Below, one piece after another: positions 5,228 through 7,243 of a stretch of 7,243 nucleotides of DNA (position 1 is the first letter of the stretch; every line of letters starts with the position of its first letter). The position numbers and the translations under genes were made by a program. Location: positions 1 through 7,243 of the forward strand of contig PWUB01000066.1 in NCBI GenBank assembly GCA_003563755.1, in the 5' to 3' direction. This DNA comes from Clostridia bacterium. Its GTDB lineage: Bacteria > Bacillota_E > SLMV01 > PUMD01. Under the pieces are notes generated by a model. That model saw only the letters and a list, made by a program, of their open reading frames with translations, ran no database searches and was not told the DNA's origin.

Positions 5228-6421
5228 TCAGCATTCTATGACCTGGTCCGCCAGAGCCTTACTGCACCGGGTGACCACTTCCGGTTCGGTCTGTCCGACT
5301 ATGACGGTGTCGTCGTGTCTGAAGCCTCCGAGCCCGTAGATGTAAATGCCCGGCTCCGCCGACCACACCTCCCCGGCGGTGAGGGGACGGTGGTTGAAGG
5401 CCACGTCATCGGGCCATTCGTGCCCCGCTATGCCTATGCCGTGACCCGTGCGGTGGAGAATGCTCTCGCCGAAGCCGTTGGCCTCGATCACCTCCTGGGC
5501 CGCGGCATCGATCGACGAGACGGCATTGCCGGCCACCATCTGCCTCGTGGCGGCCACCGTCGCCTCCGCGGCCGTCTCAAAGGCCCTGGCCTGCAGCTCC
5601 GATGGTTCGCCGACGATCCAGGTGCGCTCGTTTTCGACCACGTATCCGTTGAGGCGCACTATGATGATGTTCACAATGCCGTGACCGACCTCTACGGTGC
5701 TGTCAGAACCCGCGCCGGTGCCGTGAGGAGACGCGGAATCGGGACCCGTGAGGCTGAACACCCGGCACTCGAGGCGGGCCCCGGGGAACATCTCCGCACC
5801 CCTTACCACCATCTCCCGCAGGGTGGACGCGTCCACCTCGGTGATCAGGCGCCCGGGCTTCACCGTGTCGCGGAAGACCTCCTGGCCGAAATCAGACAGC
5901 TCCGCCCCCCGGCGTATCAGGTCGAGCTCCCGTTCGTTTTTTACCGTGCGCATCTCCCTGAGCAGATCAGCCTCGACGACCAGGTCGATCTTCGGCAGAC
6001 TCTCGTGCAGGCGGGACAGGGCAGCATGCCCGCTGTCGCAGGCGAGAACGCCCCTGTATATGCCGCGGTCCCTCAATACGGCGGCCAGGAGCTCGTTCCA
6101 CTGAGGGCGGGTGTATGTCCGGTGGGTGGATGACGGGTGCTCCTTCCAGAAGTGGACATCCTCGACGGCGAGGGAACCGCGTTTTAAAGCCATGCGCACG
6201 TGGTTGGTGGAGAGTTCGTTCATCACCAAGAACGGTTTTCCCCGGCGGGGGATGACGCATGCAACGGGCCGCTCCCACGGTGCCACGTCCAGGAAGAACC
6301 CTGTCAGGTAGTAGAAGTTGTCACCGGTGAGAACGACGAAGGCCTCGTAGCCCTCTCGCTCACAGAACCCTCGGATCGACCGGTGCCTTTCCTCGAAGAT
6401 CTCTCTCGGCAGAAACTCCAT
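5228..6421 (-). CDS. M24 (creatinase/prolidase-fold) family protein, atypical metal site
   Basis: This 397-residue protein has the two-domain layout of Xaa-Pro peptidases and creatinases: an N-terminal creatinase domain (about residues 8-150, with FYYLTGFFLD and FLVMNELSTNH) and a C-terminal pita-bread domain (about 160-385). Of the five metal ligands of M24 peptidases, the two histidines are in place (H327 in HRTGHGIG; H334 in GHEWP), as is the first glutamate (E356 in SAEPGIY). The first aspartate position is isoleucine (I252, before NGYVVENERT), the second is glutamate (E263), and the last glutamate is aspartate (D370 in FRHDDT). It may therefore be a creatinase-like hydrolase or bind metal differently. 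Start: the frame extends to 6466, but ATG at 6421 has AAGGAG 8 bases upstream and begins MEFLPREIF, so I use it. It lies 106 bp downstream of the HAD gene on the same strand. Confidence 0.9.
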   Translation of the reverse strand: MEFLPREIFEERHRSIRGFCEREGYEAFVVLTGDNFYYLTGFFLDVAPWERPVACVIPRRGKPFLVMNELSTNHVRMALKRGSLAVEDVHFWKEHPSSTHRTYTRPQWNELLAAVLRDRGIYRGVLACDSGHAALSRLHESLPKIDLVVEADLLREMRTVKNERELDLIRRGAELSDFGQEVFRDTVKPGRLITEVDASTLREMVVRGAEMFPGARLECRVFSLTGPDSASPHGTGAGSDSTVEVGHGIVNIIIVRLNGYVVENERTWIVGEPSELQARAFETAAEATVAATRQMVAGNAVSSIDAAAQEVIEANGFGESILHRTGHGIGIAGHEWPDDVAFNHRPLTAGEVWSAEPGIYIYGLGGFRHDDTVIVGQTEPEVVTRCSKALADQVIEC

Positions 6422-6429
6422 GGCCCCAG

Positions 6430-6435
6430 CTCCTT
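6430..6435 (-). promoter_or_regulatory. Ribosome binding site deciding the M24 start
   Basis: AAGGAG on the minus strand lies 8 bases before the ATG at 6421-6419. It argues against the 15-residue longer form beginning at 6466. Confidence 0.7.
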
Positions 6436-6527
6436 TCGATGCAGCTACACGGCATACTTCAGCCACGGACCCCCTGCCTCCTTCCCGGAGACCCCACCCG
6501 GTCCGCCCGGGGAGTGGGGGCGGGTGC

Positions 6528-7208
6528 TCACTCGGAGAGATCCAGGGAGGGCCATCCCCTCTCCCTCGCCACCGCGGCGAGGCGAGGGTCGGGGCCCACG
6601 GTGACGGGGTTGCCTACCCGCTCGAGCATCGGCAGATCGGGGTAGCCGTCGCTGTAGGCACAAGACGCCTCCCAATCGATGCTGGCACGCCACTCCCGCA
6701 CCATCTCATCGATGTAGTGGAGTTTTCCATGGCCGCTGCACAGAGGTCCCGCCAGGCGGCCGGTGTATCTACCGTCGAGGATCTGCAGGGGAGTGCCCAT
6801 GAAGGCCTCGACGCCCACGACATCGGCCACCGGTTGCACCACCGGGTGAACGGAGGTGGAGACGACCACCGCCCGGTAACCCTCCGCGCCCCTGCGCTTC
6901 ACTTCCTCCACCATTGCATGCTGCAGGCGGGGCTCGATGCTGGCGTGGTATATACTCTGCATCAGCTTCTTCACTTCGGAGACCTCGGCACCGCCGAACA
7001 GCCATGCGAGGTTCTTGGCCCAACGGTGCTGGTTGCGAACCCGGGCCGCCGGACTCGTCTTCCTCACCAGCTGGGTCGGCATCCCGGCGGCGATTGCGAG
7101 GGCCAGCCTGCTCCGGCGCCAGCCCGCCCTCCACAGCTCGGGCAGCACGTAGTTATAGGCCCGCCCCCTGATCAGGGTGCCGTCCATGTCGACCAGGGCG
7201 ATTTTCAT
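6528..7208 (-). CDS. HAD-IB family hydrolase (SerB-like phosphatase)
   Basis: This is a cytoplasmic phosphatase of the haloacid dehalogenase superfamily, subfamily IB, acting on a small phosphorylated metabolite or lipid head group. The 226-residue product has all four motifs: motif I DMDGTL (residues 7-12; nucleophile D7, acid D9), motif II in AVVVSTS (S117), motif III lysine in SGHGKLHYI (K162), and motif IV YSDGYPDLPML (D187, D191). A helical cap lies between motifs I and II (about 15-100), as in phosphoserine phosphatase relatives. The tail NPVTVGPDPRLAAVARERGW is characteristic of HAD-IB proteins. The start ATG at 7208 is preceded by AAGGAG at 10 bases. Its promoter, if separate, lies outside the window. 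The M24 gene follows on the same strand. Phosphoserine phosphatase is possible, but HAD-IB substrate choice cannot be read from motifs. Confidence 0.93.
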   Translation of the reverse strand: MKIALVDMDGTLIRGRAYNYVLPELWRAGWRRSRLALAIAAGMPTQLVRKTSPAARVRNQHRWAKNLAWLFGGAEVSEVKKLMQSIYHASIEPRLQHAMVEEVKRRGAEGYRAVVVSTSVHPVVQPVADVVGVEAFMGTPLQILDGRYTGRLAGPLCSGHGKLHYIDEMVREWRASIDWEASCAYSDGYPDLPMLERVGNPVTVGPDPRLAAVARERGWPSLDLSE

Positions 7209-7243
7209 CGATGTCCAGCTCCTTCCCCACAGCCTCTCACTCA

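Noticed and set aside
5315..6133. Plus-strand open frame (272 codons) opposite the M24 gene
   Set aside because: It is a mirror of a well-supported coding gene and has no recognisable domain.

Overview
The window is bacterial chromosomal DNA with high G+C by eye. It has strong purine-rich Shine-Dalgarno sites and frequent GTG/TTG starts. These traits suggest a high-G+C Gram-positive or deep-branching bacterium, but nothing here fixes the phylum (no rRNA, no tRNA, no lineage-specific marker). I found eight protein-coding genes. I found no CRISPR array, no complete insertion sequence and no defence system I can recognise.

Layout. (1) A plus-strand EamA/DMT-type ten-helix exporter (41-1081) converges on, and overlaps by 59 bp, a minus-strand two-gene ABC-2 exporter operon: ATPase 1807-2772, then permease 1023 to about 1829. 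(2) The ABC operon starts from a TTG codon. It sits under a well-formed promoter (TTGACA, 17 bp, TACTAT) in an A+T-rich island, with a perfect 11-bp palindrome in its leader. (3) A roughly 330-bp G+C-rich stretch with no convincing gene (about 2858-3190) separates it from a minus-strand histidine (phosphoglycerate-mutase-like) phosphatase, which has its own promoter and a GTG start. (4) Divergent from that is a plus-strand pair: a single-cysteine thioredoxin-fold protein and a nitroreductase, joined by an ATGA stop/start overlap. A leader with two potential stem-loops precedes them. (5) Convergent with the pair, on the minus strand, are a creatinase/prolidase-fold (M24) protein with substituted metal ligands and, upstream of it, a HAD-IB phosphatase. 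These two may be co-transcribed.

The genes form small independent units (transport, phosphatase, redox pair, hydrolase pair), not one obvious pathway. The supported couplings are ABC ATPase with permease (23-bp overlap) and thioredoxin-like protein with nitroreductase (4-bp overlap). The most interesting points are the unusual active site of the M24 protein, the monothiol thioredoxin/nitroreductase pair, and the possible mobile-element end that would supply the -35 box of the ABC operon promoter. I see no clear evidence for a wholly new multi-gene system.
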